A stretch of 64,000 nucleotides of DNA from Marinobacter psychrophilus (lineage in GTDB: Bacteria; Pseudomonadota; Gammaproteobacteria; Pseudomonadales; Oleiphilaceae), in assembly GCF_001043175.1 (NCBI RefSeq), contig NZ_CP011494.1, positions 1,054,001 to 1,118,000 on the forward strand, in the 5' to 3' direction. The notes below the pieces were generated by a model. The model saw only the letters and a program-made list of their open reading frames with translations, had not been told where the DNA came from and did no database searches. The translations under genes were made by a program, and so were the position numbers. The first letter of the stretch is position 1, and every line of letters begins with the position of its first letter. Positions 27,915 to 38,763 of this stretch are shown in pieces.

Positions 27915-28391
27915 ATGAATGACGTTACCCTGAACAGTACGGATCTGAAACTGGCTCGCTCCGGCGAGGCTGTTCCGGCTCGGGCACTGTCGTCATCTTC
28001 TGCTGACGGTATGCGTGCCGCGGGCTCTGTTGCTAGTGACTTCGCTGCAAGCCAGAATGTGTCCGCGAGCGTGAAGAGCCCTTCTGCGACGGGCAATGTT
28101 GTGCAGCAACAAGCTTTGACTCCAGCTGACCAAGCTGCGCAGGCCCGAGAGTCGGAGGAATCGCAGAAAGAGAAATTGACCAGTGCCGTATCGAAGCTGA
28201 ACGACTATGTTCAGAGTGTGCAGCGGGACTTGCAGTTTGAGGTAGACAGCGAATTGGGCCAAGTCATCGTGAAAGTGGTGGATCAGAAAACCCAGCAGGT
28301 AATTCGTCAGATGCCTGACGAGTTGGCGCTAAGGTTGGCAGAGAAATTGCAGCAGGATGAACCGCTGACGTTTTTTAACATCAAGGTATAA
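27915..28391 (+). CDS. flaG: FlaG family flagellar protein
   Basis: A 158-residue FlaG-type protein. The first ~85 residues are Ser/Ala/Gln-rich and poorly ordered; the conserved domain is the last ~65 residues (KLNDYVQSVQRDLQFEVDSE, VKVVDQKTQQVIRQMPDELALRLAEKL). FlaG proteins affect filament length and are found between flagellin and fliD in Pseudomonas and Vibrio, the same position as here. The ATG at 27915 is 70 bases after the flagellin stop. No signal peptide. Confidence 0.88.
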   Translation: MNDVTLNSTDLKLARSGEAVPARALSSSSADGMRAAGSVASDFAASQNVSASVKSPSATGNVVQQQALTPADQAAQARESEESQKEKLTSAVSKLNDYVQSVQRDLQFEVDSELGQVIVKVVDQKTQQVIRQMPDELALRLAEKLQQDEPLTFFNIKV

Positions 28392-28478
28392 AAGTTGCCG
28401 CTTTTGATTTGATGTTGGCAATGATTGTTCAGCACCGCCGCACTCTATAAGGAGTCGGCGGTGTTCTGGTTTTAGGTA

Positions 28479-28581
28479 GGGGCGGACTTAAGTCCGTCCC
28501 CGGTCTCGCGGCCTGCCGGTAAGGTAGGGCGGTGAGGTAAGGCGGTGAGGTAAGGCGGGGACAGACTTGAAGTCTGTCCCC
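28479..28581. repeat. Pair of REP-like palindromes upstream of fliD
   Basis: Two palindromes, GGGGCGGACTTAAGTCCGTCCCC (28479-28501, one extra base in one arm) and GGGGACAGACTTGAAGTCTGTCCCC (28557-28581, perfect), flank three tandem copies of a 13-base unit (GGTAAGGCGGTGA and variants, about 28522-28560). Compared with the ACAGATTT form, T-A pairs are replaced by C-G pairs on both sides of the stem, so the fold is kept. Confidence 0.85.
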
Positions 28582-28693
28582 TAGTTCCAGGTCCCGGGCC
28601 TCAGAAATATATTTGCCGAGAGGGGCAAAGTTTTGCCGCTTGCGGCCGTTAACCGAAGTACGAAGTGATTGGCGCCTTCGAGGAGGCATTGGT

Positions 28694-30676
28694 ATGGCAA
28701 ATATTTCATCACTGGGGATTGGCTCTGGCGTATTGACGTCAGACTTGGTTGACCAGTTAGTCAAGGCAGAGCGCGCACCGGCTGATAACCGGTTTACTCG
28801 GAAAACTGAGCAGTCTGAGGCGATGCTGTCTGCCTATGGCAAGCTGCGCAGTGCCATTACCGAGCTGCGCTTGCCCATGCGCCAGCTAAGCTCTGCTGAC
28901 AACCTGAAGGCCTTCTCCGCGACCTCATCCAATGAAGACATCGGTGTATCGGTGAACAGCGCTAAAGCCAGTCGCGGCAGCTATAGCCTGGATGTCACCA
29001 GCCTGGCCACCGCTCAGGCATTGGCATCGCAAGACGTGTTTGCCGATCGCGACACCATCTCAGTGGGCGAAGGCAAGCTGACCATCGCTGTGGGCGATAA
29101 AACTGCCAACATCACTATCGACAGCAGCAACAATTCTTTGCAAGGCCTTGCCAACGCTATCAACGATGCTGGAGTAGGTGTGTCAGCGGGCGTGATTGAT
29201 ACCGGCAATGGCTTTCAGCTAGTGCTGTCTGCGGACGAAACCGGCACCGCCAATGCGATGAGCATCACGGCCGCCGACAGCGATAACGCCGATGGCGCCG
29301 ACCTGTCCAGATTTGCCTTTGACGCCAGTATGGAAGCGGGAGCAGGAACGGGTTTTAGAGAAAGTATTGTCGCTACCGATGCGGTTATGAGCATCAACGG
29401 TATTGACGTTACCCGTTCCACCAACAGTTTCGAAAATGTGATTGATGGACTGTCGTTCGACATCAAGGACATCGGTACATCTACTGTTAAGGTCAGCCAG
29501 GACGTCGGCGCGGTTACCGACCGTGTGCAAAGCTTTGTCGACAAATTCAACGCGCTGCAATCTACCATTGACGGCCTGGCGGGTTTTAACTCCGAAGCCG
29601 GCGTAGGAAGTGTGTTGACAGGCGACAGTACCGTGCGTGCTTTGCAGAACGAGTTGCGTCAAGTGCTGACCAACGTGGTTCCCGGGCTTGAAAGCGCCAG
29701 TGTTCGCAGTTTAGCCGACGTAGGTATAAGTACTGACCCAGACACAGGTAAGCTAGAATTTGATCGCAGTGAGTTTGAAACCCAGCTCAAGAATAATCCA
29801 GATGACGTAACGGCGCTCTTCGCCGAGCAGGGCAGAACCACCGATGGCCAAGTAGAGTTTGTGCGCAGTGGCTTAAACACCGAGCCGGGCAGGTACAATA
29901 TTAATGTTACCGTGGCGGCCACCCAAGGCCAGTTGATTGCCGGCGCTGCACTGGCATCGCCGGTAGACGTCACCGACACTAACGATGAGCTCTCGTTAAA
30001 GGTAAATGGCGAAACCACGGTAAATCTGAAGCTTACTCAGGGCACTGGGGTTTCGGCTCAGGCGCTGGTAGAGGATATTCAGGCTCAGTTAAACAGTAAC
30101 GCAGCCCTGAAGGCCTCTGGCGAAACGGTGCAGGTGTCATTGGATAGCGACAACAAGCTAGTGTTTACATCTGGTAAATATGGCTCGGAATCTAATATTA
30201 GTGTTGATTCTGTCGAAGGCGCCGGTAGTTTTGGCTTGTCAGTAGCGACTGGCAGCGCGGGTAAAGATATAGCCGGCACCATCGGCGGTCAGGTTGCCCG
30301 GGGCGACGGCCAAGTTTTGTTTTTGAGTAGCGACAAGGGCCCTCCATCTGGGTTGCAAGTGCGTATTTTAGGCGATCAGACCGGTTCCCGCGGTTCTATC
30401 AATTTTGTCCAGGGCTTGGGTAAAAAAACCGTTGATCTGGTCAATAGCTTTGTAGGTGCAGAGGGTAGGCTGGAATCCCGCAGCAGCAGCTTGAATCGCG
30501 AGCTGGAACAAATTAAGGCAAATCAGGTAAAGCTGGAAGTGCGCATTGAATCCTACCGTGAGCGTCTGGTGAAGCAATTCAGCACCGCCGATTCGCTGAT
30601 TTCCCAGCTCAACAGCACCCGCGATTTCGTAACCCAGCAGCTTGAAGCGCTGGCACCCCAGAATTTCAATAAATAG
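28694..30676 (+). CDS. fliD: Flagellar filament cap protein FliD (HAP2)
   Basis: A 660-residue protein that forms the cap at the filament tip and helps flagellin subunits fold in place. The N-terminal ISSLGIGSGVLTSDLVDQLV and the C-terminal coiled coil (ELEQIKANQVKLEVRIESYR, then FSTADSLISQLNSTRDFVTQQL) are typical; the middle (about residues 80-560) is the variable, exposed part. At 660 residues it is longer than the ~460 of Salmonella FliD, with the extra length in the middle. The ATG at 28694 is preceded by GAGGAGG. The frame is open upstream to 28613 but that stretch has no matching sequence. fliS follows 57 bases later. Confidence 0.94.
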   Translation: MANISSLGIGSGVLTSDLVDQLVKAERAPADNRFTRKTEQSEAMLSAYGKLRSAITELRLPMRQLSSADNLKAFSATSSNEDIGVSVNSAKASRGSYSLDVTSLATAQALASQDVFADRDTISVGEGKLTIAVGDKTANITIDSSNNSLQGLANAINDAGVGVSAGVIDTGNGFQLVLSADETGTANAMSITAADSDNADGADLSRFAFDASMEAGAGTGFRESIVATDAVMSINGIDVTRSTNSFENVIDGLSFDIKDIGTSTVKVSQDVGAVTDRVQSFVDKFNALQSTIDGLAGFNSEAGVGSVLTGDSTVRALQNELRQVLTNVVPGLESASVRSLADVGISTDPDTGKLEFDRSEFETQLKNNPDDVTALFAEQGRTTDGQVEFVRSGLNTEPGRYNINVTVAATQGQLIAGAALASPVDVTDTNDELSLKVNGETTVNLKLTQGTGVSAQALVEDIQAQLNSNAALKASGETVQVSLDSDNKLVFTSGKYGSESNISVDSVEGAGSFGLSVATGSAGKDIAGTIGGQVARGDGQVLFLSSDKGPPSGLQVRILGDQTGSRGSINFVQGLGKKTVDLVNSFVGAEGRLESRSSSLNRELEQIKANQVKLEVRIESYRERLVKQFSTADSLISQLNSTRDFVTQQLEALAPQNFNK

Positions 30677-30733
30677 TCATTCCGGTTAACGCTTTGATAA
30701 GTCCGGCGTAGCCGGCGAGGAACGAGGTTACCA

Positions 30734-31132
30734 ATGAAAGGTTTAAAGGCATACCAGCAGGTAAATACCCAAACCAGCATCACCGATGCCGACCCGCACC
30801 GGCTGATTCAGCTGCTGTATAACGGCGCGCTGGAGCGTATCAATATGGCCAAGGCCCGCATGCAAGCCAAAGATTTTGAGGGCAAAGGCAAGCTGATCAG
30901 TAAGGCCATCGAGATTATTGGCGGGCTGCGCAGCTTTCTGGACTTTGAAAAAGGCGGAGACCTGGCTCCGCGTCTGGAAGGGTTATACGACTACATGGAA
31001 CGCACCTTGCTTGAAGCCAACGCCAAAAATGACGTCGCCAAGCTGGACGAAGTGGCCAAACTGCTACATGCGGTGAAAGAAGGCTGGGACGGCATTCGTG
31101 GAGAATCGGTGGCCCAAGCCCAAGCTGTATAA
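30734..31132 (+). CDS. fliS: Flagellin export chaperone FliS
   Basis: A 132-residue helical chaperone that binds the C-terminal end of flagellin and stops it polymerising in the cell. The family marks QVNTQTSITDADPHRLIQLL and GGLRSFLDFEKGGDLAPRL are clear. It follows fliD, and no fliT-like gene comes after it: the next gene is argG. It must serve both flagellins, whose C-terminal ends are similar. Confidence 0.94.
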   Translation: MKGLKAYQQVNTQTSITDADPHRLIQLLYNGALERINMAKARMQAKDFEGKGKLISKAIEIIGGLRSFLDFEKGGDLAPRLEGLYDYMERTLLEANAKNDVAKLDEVAKLLHAVKEGWDGIRGESVAQAQAV

Positions 31133-31217
31133 GGCCTAATAGCCAAGGCCACCTTGCTGCCGTACACTGTGTCGCTAAATTTCGATACATCCATAGTACC
31201 GTGTGTGGAGCAAGGGC

Positions 31218-32429
31218 ATGTCTGATATTAATAAAGTAGTACTGGCTTATTCCGGTGGCCTGGATACCTCGGTCATCGTGCGGTGGCTGCAAGACACCTA
31301 CGGCTGTGAAGTAGTTACTTTCACTGCCGACATCGGCCAGGGCGAAGAAGTAGAACCGGCGCGAGCAAAAGCCAAAGCGCTGGGCGTTAAGGAAATTTAC
31401 GTCGAAGATCTGCGCGAAGAGTTCGTGCGCGATTATGTTTTCCCTATGTTCCGCGCTAACACCGTTTACGAAGGCGAGTATCTGCTGGGTACGTCTATCG
31501 CCCGCCCTTTGATTGCCAAGCGCCTGATTGAAATCGCCAATTCCACCGGCGCCGACGCCATTTCCCACGGCGCAACCGGTAAGGGTAATGACCAGGTTCG
31601 TTTCGAGCTGGGCGCTTATGCTCTTAAGCCCGGCGTGAAAGTGATTGCGCCCTGGCGTGAGTGGGATCTGAACTCCCGCGAAAAACTGCTGGCCTATTGC
31701 GCCGAACACAACATTCCGGTCGACATGAAAAAAGGCAAGTCGCCTTATTCCATGGACGCCAACCTGCTGCACATCTCTTACGAAGGCATGAACCTGGAAG
31801 ACCCCTGGTGCGAAGCCGAGGACGACATGTGGCGTTGGAGCGTATCGCCGGAAGAAGCCCCGAATACCGCGACCTACATTGAAGTGACCTACGCCAAAGG
31901 CGACATTGTTGCTGTAGACGGCCAGGCCATGAAAGCCCACGAAGTGCTGGCGCACCTGAACAAGGTTGGCGGCGACAACGGCATTGGCCGCCTGGACATC
32001 GTAGAAAACCGGTATGTGGGCATGAAATCCCGCGGCTGCTACGAAACCCCGGGTGGCACGATTATGCTGCGCGCTCACCGCGCCATTGAGTCCCTGACTC
32101 TGGACCGCGAAGTAGCCCACCTGAAAGACAGCCTGATGCCGCGCTACGCCGAGGTAATCTACAATGGCTACTGGTGGTCGCCAGAGCGGGAAGCTCTGCA
32201 GGCGCTGATTGACCAGACCCAAACCTACGTGAACGGCACCGTGCGCCTGAAGCTGTATAAAGGTAACGTAGACGTGGTTGGCCGTAAGTCAGACGATTCG
32301 CTGTTTGACGAAAAAATTGCCACCTTTGAAGAAGACGAAGGCGCTTACAATCAGAAAGACGCTGAAGGCTTCATTAAGCTGAACGCTCTGCGCCTGCGCA
32401 TTGCGGCCAGCAAGGGCCGCAAGCTTTAA
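31218..32429 (+). CDS. argG: Argininosuccinate synthase
   Basis: A 403-residue enzyme that condenses citrulline and aspartate with ATP, the step after argF in arginine synthesis. The ATP-pyrophosphatase loop is [10 protein letters not shown] (residues 10-19); [15 protein letters not shown] and [16 protein letters not shown] bind the substrates. Length and ends are normal. The ATG at 31218 is preceded by GAGCAAGGG; in-frame upstream codons to 31203 are not conserved. It is a single-gene unit, 85 bases after fliS. Confidence 0.97.
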   Translation: MSDINKVVLAYSGGLDTSVIVRWLQDTYGCEVVTFTADIGQGEEVEPARAKAKALGVKEIYVEDLREEFVRDYVFPMFRANTVYEGEYLLGTSIARPLIAKRLIEIANSTGADAISHGATGKGNDQVRFELGAYALKPGVKVIAPWREWDLNSREKLLAYCAEHNIPVDMKKGKSPYSMDANLLHISYEGMNLEDPWCEAEDDMWRWSVSPEEAPNTATYIEVTYAKGDIVAVDGQAMKAHEVLAHLNKVGGDNGIGRLDIVENRYVGMKSRGCYETPGGTIMLRAHRAIESLTLDREVAHLKDSLMPRYAEVIYNGYWWSPEREALQALIDQTQTYVNGTVRLKLYKGNVDVVGRKSDDSLFDEKIATFEEDEGAYNQKDAEGFIKLNALRLRIAASKGRKL

Positions 32430-32485
32430 GTCTGCGCTCTTTAACAGAGTGGCGCTGGTGCGCCGCCCTGTTTAGTCTTTAGACC

Positions 32486-32513
32486 ACGCCCGCCATTATG
32501 TTTGCGGGCGTTT
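32486..32513 (+). terminator. Possible terminator after argG
   Basis: ACGCCCGC-CATTATGTTT-GCGGGCGT followed by TTCATTT. A good 8-bp stem but an interrupted U run and a 10-base loop. Confidence 0.55.
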
Positions 32514-32546
32514 CATTTCCCGTAACAACACCAGAACAGGTTCCCC

Positions 32547-33029
32547 ATGCCTTCTTTTGATATTGTTTCTGAAATCGACATGCACGAAGTGACCAACGCG
32601 GTTGACCAAACCAAGCGCGATCTTGGTAATCGTTGGGACTTCAAAAACGTAGACGCTGATGTAGAGCTGGACGACAAGGGCATTACCATCAGCGCCCCGC
32701 AAGAATTCCAACTGGAGCAGCTGTTGGATATGCTGCGTATGGCATTTGCCAAGCGCAACATTGACGGCCGCGCGCTGTCTGAAAACGGTGACAGCAAAGC
32801 CGGCAAGTTGGTGAAGCAGCACCTGGAGCTGAAGCAGGGCCTTGAAACCGATATGGCCAAAAAGATCGTAAAACTGATCAAAGACCAAAAGATGAAGGTT
32901 CAGTCCAGCATTCAGGGCGACAAGGTGCGGGTAACCGGCAAGAAGCGCGATGACCTGCAAGAAGCCATGGCCATGCTGCGTGAAGCCGAGCTGGACGTGC
33001 CCCTGCAATTTAACAATTTCCGCGATTAA
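32547..33029 (+). CDS. YajQ family nucleotide-binding protein
   Basis: A 160-residue cytosolic protein of the YajQ (DUF520) family, two ferredoxin-like halves. Typical segments: [33 protein letters not shown] and [19 protein letters not shown]. Members have been shown in Xanthomonas and Pseudomonas to bind cyclic di-GMP, and other members bind RNA or nucleotides; which applies here is not visible. The gene follows the argG hairpin and is followed closely by a transporter gene. Confidence 0.93.
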   Translation: MPSFDIVSEIDMHEVTNAVDQTKRDLGNRWDFKNVDADVELDDKGITISAPQEFQLEQLLDMLRMAFAKRNIDGRALSENGDSKAGKLVKQHLELKQGLETDMAKKIVKLIKDQKMKVQSSIQGDKVRVTGKKRDDLQEAMAMLREAELDVPLQFNNFRD

Positions 33030-33103
33030 GGCGGCTTATCATTTTTGCTGAACCCCGGCGGGCCGCCTGGCGGGAAACCCTGCGACTGTATTCCCGCTGG
33101 CAG

Positions 33104-34450
33104 GTGGTTGCCCTGTTGTTTCTGGGGTTTTCGGCTGGCCTGCCATTTCTGCTGGTTTTTTCCACGCTGAATGCTCGACTGGCAGATGTGGGCGTTGAAA
33201 CCGCCACCATCGGTTTTTTTAGCTGGCTGGGCATTACCTATTCCATAAAAGTGATCTGGGCGCCGGTGGTCGACCGCCTGAAATTGCCCATTCTGGACAG
33301 GCTGCTGGGTAAGCGCCGCAGCTGGATGTTGCTGGCCCAGGTAGGCATAGCCGTTGGCTTGTATCTGATGGCCCACACCGATGCCACGAGCGCGCCTGAA
33401 ATGATGGCCTTGTGTGGCCTGCTGGTAGCTTTCTCGTCGGCCACTCAAGACGTGGCCATAGACGCCTACCGTATTGAAATCGCCGAACAACGTTTGCAAG
33501 CCGCGCTGGCTGCCACCTATATATTTGGCTACCGGCTGGCGTTATTGGTAGCCGGCGCCGGTGCTTTGTATCTGGCGGAATTCTGGTCCTGGCAGGTGTC
33601 TTACGAGGTGATGGCGGCACTGGTGGGCGTGGGTATGGCGACGGTTCTGATCGTGCGTGAGCCGAGCGTCAATCACTTTAAAGCCGCGCAGGATATTGCC
33701 GAAAAAATGCAGCTGCAGGCCGCACATCATTCCCATCTTTCGCCACGCCTGGCCCGGTTCGCAAGCTGGTTTTACGTGGCGATTGCCGGGCCGTTTGTGG
33801 ATTTTTTCCAACGTTATCGCGAACTGGCGGTGTCCATACTTCTGCTGGTGGCGGTATACCGCATTTCCGACATCGCCATGGGCGTGATGGCCAATCCGTT
33901 TTATTTGACCTTTATGGGCTTTAGCAAAACCGAGGTCGCCGACGTTACAAAGATCTTTGGGTTTTTCATGACCATAGGCGGTTCGCTGCTGGGTGGCCTG
34001 CTGGTAATACGTTACGGCGTGCGGCGTATATTGCTACTGGGCGCGGTTATGACGGCGCTGACCAACCTGCTGTTTGTGGTTCTGGCACAATATCCACCGA
34101 ATCTTGCAACGCTTGCTGTTGTGGTCAGCGCCGATAACTTAAGCGGCGGCATCGCCAACGTGGCGCTGATCGCCTGGTTGTCCAGCATGACCAGCGCTTC
34201 CTTCACGGCGACCCAGTATGCACTCTTCAGTTCGCTGATGACCTTGCCGGGCAAATTCTTGGGTGGCTTCTCCGGCATGGTGGTGGCCAGCTACGGCTAC
34301 GCGGAGTTTTTTCTGGTGGCAGGGCTGTTAGGCGTACCGGCCATTGTGCTGACCATCATAATGATGCGCCACGGCGAACGCCTGGATGCGCTGGCGCCAG
34401 ACAACTCGGGCCGCGAGGATGCGCCTGCGAGCGAGACGGCAAGGGAGTAG
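33104..34450 (+). CDS. AmpG-like major facilitator transporter
   Basis: A membrane transporter of at least 448 residues with about 12 hydrophobic helices. The first one holds LFLGFSAGLPFLLVFSTL, followed by FSWLGITYSIKVIWAPVVDR and SATQDVAIDAYRIE; these are the marks of the AmpG family, which imports anhydromuropeptides from cell-wall turnover. The start is unclear. GTG at 33104 falls inside the first helix. The in-frame codons upstream (from about 33053: PRRAAWRETLRLYSRW) look like the normal basic N-terminus of AmpG proteins, but the only starts there are rare ones (ATC 33038, ATT 33041, CTG). The true gene probably begins near 33040, a few bases after the YajQ-family stop. It ends 4 bases before the alkyltransferase-like gene. 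Confidence 0.85.
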   Translation: MVALLFLGFSAGLPFLLVFSTLNARLADVGVETATIGFFSWLGITYSIKVIWAPVVDRLKLPILDRLLGKRRSWMLLAQVGIAVGLYLMAHTDATSAPEMMALCGLLVAFSSATQDVAIDAYRIEIAEQRLQAALAATYIFGYRLALLVAGAGALYLAEFWSWQVSYEVMAALVGVGMATVLIVREPSVNHFKAAQDIAEKMQLQAAHHSHLSPRLARFASWFYVAIAGPFVDFFQRYRELAVSILLLVAVYRISDIAMGVMANPFYLTFMGFSKTEVADVTKIFGFFMTIGGSLLGGLLVIRYGVRRILLLGAVMTALTNLLFVVLAQYPPNLATLAVVVSADNLSGGIANVALIAWLSSMTSASFTATQYALFSSLMTLPGKFLGGFSGMVVASYGYAEFFLVAGLLGVPAIVLTIIMMRHGERLDALAPDNSGREDAPASETARE

Positions 34451-34454
34451 GGCT

Positions 34455-34808
34455 ATGAAAGATAGTTCTGTGGAAAGTAAAACAATAAAGCCTGACGGCG
34501 TTGTAGAGCCCAACAAGGATCAAAAAATCTGGTTGGTGGTGCTGGCAATACCGCGAGGCAAGGTGGCAAGTTACGGCCAGGTTGCTGCCATGGCAGGCTT
34601 GGGACGCCAGGCCCGTTACATCGGCCGAGCCCTGGGCAAGCTTCCACAAGGCCACAGCGTGCCCTGGTATCGCGTCATCTGCAGTAACGGCCAGATTGCC
34701 TTTGCGCCAGGTTCAGAGAGGTATCAAGAGCAGGTCAGCCACTTACAGGAAGAAGGCGTCGACGTGGTTAACGGCCGGGTTTCTATGTCTCGATTTGGCT
34801 TGAGCTAG
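34455..34808 (+). CDS. Alkyltransferase-like protein (ATL), no catalytic cysteine
   Basis: A 117-residue protein with the DNA-binding domain of O6-alkylguanine-DNA alkyltransferases. The helix-turn-helix part (GKVASYGQVAAMAGL, ARYIGRALGKLP) is conserved, but the active-site PCHRV is replaced by PWYRV (about residue 75), so it cannot take over an alkyl group. Such ATL proteins bind O6-alkylguanine and hand the damage to nucleotide-excision repair. The first ~25 residues are polar and not conserved. The ATG at 34455 comes 4 bases after the transporter stop, so the two genes are probably on one transcript. Confidence 0.9.
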   Translation: MKDSSVESKTIKPDGVVEPNKDQKIWLVVLAIPRGKVASYGQVAAMAGLGRQARYIGRALGKLPQGHSVPWYRVICSNGQIAFAPGSERYQEQVSHLQEEGVDVVNGRVSMSRFGLS

Positions 34809-34904
34809 AGATCCCGATCTGGCTAAATTACTTTATATTTCAGTGAAAAATCCATTTTCTGTTAAGTATTTTAGTCAGTCGGGCGTCGTATTCAGGCCAA
34901 TTGA

Positions 34905-35666
34905 CTACAGACGCATGGCGCCGTCGACTTCAATGACGCGGCCACTGACGTAATCGTTCTCGAAAATGAACGCTACGGTCTGGGCAATTTCGTAAGGCTG
35001 GCCCATACGCTTGGCCGGGATGCCTGCGCACAATTTTTCCAGAGCTTCCTGCTTCATAGACGCGGTCATATCGGTTTCAATAAAGCCCGGTGCAATGGCC
35101 ATGCTGCGGATGTTGTAACGGGCCAATTCCTTCGCCCATACGGTGGCCAGTGCGGCTACGCCCGCTTTTGCAGCTGAGTAGTTGCTCTGGCCCATGTTGC
35201 CTGCGCGGGCAATGGATGAAATGTTGATGATCGCACCGCGGCTGTTGGTCTTGATCATTTGGGTGGCGGCTTCACGGCCACACAGGAACACGCCGGTCAG
35301 GTTGACGTCGATAACGGCTTGCCAGCTTGCGAGCTCCATGCGCTTGACGATTTCGCCGTCTTTTGCTTTAACCATCAGGCCATCGCGCAGAATGCCGGCG
35401 TTATTCACCAGTCCGTTAAGCTGACCAAAATCTTCAGCGATTTGCGCGAAGGTTTTCTCAACGTCTTCCTCTTTCGTTACGTTGCAAACGTAGGCTTTGG
35501 CTTCAACCCCGGCGACCTTGCAGGCGGCAACGGCTTCTTCCAGCTTTTCCGGCATCAGGTCAATCAGCGCCAGACGGGCGCCTTTGGACGCCAGAAATTC
35601 AGCCATGGCGCGCCCCAAACCCTGGCCACCGCCGGTAATTGCAATTACGGAATCTTGAAGTATCAT
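34905..35666 (-). CDS. Short-chain dehydrogenase, FabG-like
   Basis: A 253-residue short-chain dehydrogenase/reductase. The cofactor loop is TGGGQGLG (residues 11-18), the NNAG motif is at VNNAGILRDG, and the catalytic set is S (INISSIARAGN) and Y-x3-K (YSAAKAG); DG at the end (EVDGAMRL) is typical of FabG. It probably reduces 3-oxoacyl-ACP or 3-oxoacyl-CoA. With no fab or pha genes around, it is unlikely to be the main FabG of fatty-acid synthesis. The frame runs open far upstream (to 36140), but the ATG at 35666 gives the normal start and the upstream part is antisense to fxsA. Confidence 0.9.
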   Translation of the reverse strand: MILQDSVIAITGGGQGLGRAMAEFLASKGARLALIDLMPEKLEEAVAACKVAGVEAKAYVCNVTKEEDVEKTFAQIAEDFGQLNGLVNNAGILRDGLMVKAKDGEIVKRMELASWQAVIDVNLTGVFLCGREAATQMIKTNSRGAIINISSIARAGNMGQSNYSAAKAGVAALATVWAKELARYNIRSMAIAPGFIETDMTASMKQEALEKLCAGIPAKRMGQPYEIAQTVAFIFENDYVSGRVIEVDGAMRL

Positions 35667-35805
35667 AATTTGCCCTAAAATAGTGAGTGAACAGTACGGT
35701 TGCGGATACTGTGTGCCCGCTGAGCAGTTGTAGGTATTTTGCAGAGCAGTATAACAGATCGTTATATGTACGTTGCTACCGAAATTACGCGTGAAGGAGA
35801 GTCCG

Positions 35806-36327
35806 GTGCCATTTTTCTTGTTGCTATTTGTTGTTGTGCCCGCTGCAGAACTGGTTGTCCTTATAAAGGTAGGCGCTATGATAGGTGCTTTGCAGACGGT
35901 GGCATTGGTATTCCTGACGGCGATTCTGGGCGCCTGGCTGCTTAAGCAGCAGGGTCTGGCCACATTGCTAAGAGCCCGCCAGCGGATGAATTCAGGCGAA
36001 CTGCCCGCCCAGGAAGTGGCTGAGGGGCTGATTCTGGCGGCCGGTGGCGCGATGCTGCTAACGCCGGGGTTCATTACGGATTTCTTCGGTTTTATGTGTT
36101 TGTTGCCGTTCACTCGCCAGTGGCTGGTGGGGCAAGCCATAAAGCGACTGACGGTTGTTGGCTCTGCCAGTAGCTTCTCGTTTAAAGGCCAGCCCGGTCA
36201 GTTTGGTGGTGGGCAGGGTCCGTTCGGAGGCCAAAATCCGTTTGACCGCGACGGCAACGGCGACATCATCGAAGGCGAATACCGTGACGAAACTGAAACC
36301 CACCACGATTGCATTGATAAAAAGTAA
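35806..36327 (+). CDS. fxsA: FxsA family membrane protein
   Basis: A 173-residue membrane protein. Hydrophobic helices at about residues 2-20, 25-45, and 70-105 with the conserved GGAMLLTPGFITDFFGFMCL; the C-terminal ~55 residues are Gly/Gln/Phe-rich and then acidic. FxsA is named for relieving F exclusion of phage T7 in E. coli. It sits just upstream of groES, the usual place in gammaproteobacteria. The GTG at 35806 is preceded by GAAGGAGAG, a strong ribosome-binding site; the upstream in-frame codons are not conserved. Confidence 0.9.
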   Translation: MPFFLLLFVVVPAAELVVLIKVGAMIGALQTVALVFLTAILGAWLLKQQGLATLLRARQRMNSGELPAQEVAEGLILAAGGAMLLTPGFITDFFGFMCLLPFTRQWLVGQAIKRLTVVGSASSFSFKGQPGQFGGGQGPFGGQNPFDRDGNGDIIEGEYRDETETHHDCIDKK

Positions 36328-36343
36328 AATTTTTTTCTGGCGG

Positions 36344-36374
36344 GCGTTGAAAACCCCTACGCATTACCCCAAAT
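36344..36374 (+). promoter_or_regulatory. Heat-shock (sigma-32) promoter of groESL
   Basis: GCGTTGAAA, a 14-base spacer and CCCCAAAT match the sigma-32 consensus (CTTGAAA, 13-15 bases, CCCCATNT) nearly perfectly. It starts just after the fxsA stop and gives a leader of about 150 bases before groES. Confidence 0.85.
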
Positions 36375-36528
36375 ACCCTTCACAAGTTCACCGCAGGCAG
36401 GCAGCCGCTGATACGTTAGCAGGCGAGCAGGTCGGGTAATCCCGGCAGGGCAGTGCACAAGCGGGTTCGCCCTCTTTTCTAGCAACTGTTTTTGCCACAT
36501 TTAATCTGACTATTGGAGCATTCGAGCA

Positions 36529-36816
36529 ATGAAAATTCGTCCGCTACACGACCGTGTTGTCGTGCGCCGTAAAGAAGAAGAAGAAAAAACCGCTGGCGGC
36601 ATCGTGCTACCCGGTAATGCTAAAGAAAAGCCGTCCCAAGGCGAAGTCATTGCTGTGGGCAATGGCCGCGTTCAAGACAACGGCGAAGTTCGTGTTCTGG
36701 CCGTTAAGGTTGGTGACACCGTGGTATTTGGTCAGTATGCCGGTAACACCGTGAAAATCGACGGCGAAGACCTGCTTATCATGAGCGAAAGCGACATCTA
36801 CGGCGTGCTTGAGTGA
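36529..36816 (+). CDS. groES: Co-chaperonin GroES
   Basis: A 95-residue lid of the GroEL folding chamber, seven copies per ring. [18 protein letters not shown], the mobile loop ([18 protein letters not shown]) that grips GroEL, and the final [10 protein letters not shown] are standard. Starts with ATG at 36529 after TTGGAGC. groEL follows 82 bases later on the same transcript. Confidence 0.98.
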   Translation: MKIRPLHDRVVVRRKEEEEKTAGGIVLPGNAKEKPSQGEVIAVGNGRVQDNGEVRVLAVKVGDTVVFGQYAGNTVKIDGEDLLIMSESDIYGVLE

Positions 36817-36880
36817 TCTGAAAGCTCTGGCATATTGCGCACATTCTCATTAACCCGGTGATTTCATCATTTCGGTTTAA

Positions 36881-38551
<1,671 letters not shown>

Positions 38552-38589
38552 TGCCCCCGGCCGCTGCTTAATAGCGGCCAGCCTGCTTC

Positions 38590-38645
38590 AAAACCCCCCG
38601 AACGGTGCGTCGCATAAACTGCGGCCACCCTCGGGGGTTTTTTTA
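38590..38645 (+). terminator. Terminator after groEL
   Basis: AAAACCCCCCGA pairs with TCGGGGGTTTTTTT across a 29-base loop that can form its own small stem. Ends the groESL transcript. Confidence 0.78.
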
Positions 38646-38684
38646 TGGCGCCTGAAAACCTTTTTTCGCTCTGGTAACGTCTTT

Positions 38685-38708
38685 TAGTGCTAGTGCTGGT
38701 GCTGGTGC
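38685..38708. repeat. Hexamer tandem repeat upstream of gspD
   Basis: Four copies of T(A/G)GTGC: TAGTGC, TAGTGC, TGGTGC, TGGTGC. It lies 55 bases before the gspD start. Too short to judge whether it varies in copy number. Confidence 0.75.
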
Positions 38709-38763
38709 TATAGTTGCCTAGACTTATACTAACCAGGCCTAACAAACGGGATATATCTGCCAG

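Noticed and set aside
30915..32222. A 435-codon open frame opposite argG
   Set aside because: Antisense shadow of a strongly conserved gene with GC-rich third positions; the translation is low in information and no ribosome-binding site was seen.
35667..36140. N-terminal extension of the FabG-like frame
   Set aside because: The extra ~160 codons are antisense to fxsA and Ser/Ala-rich without likeness to any family; the conserved protein starts at the ATG at 35666.
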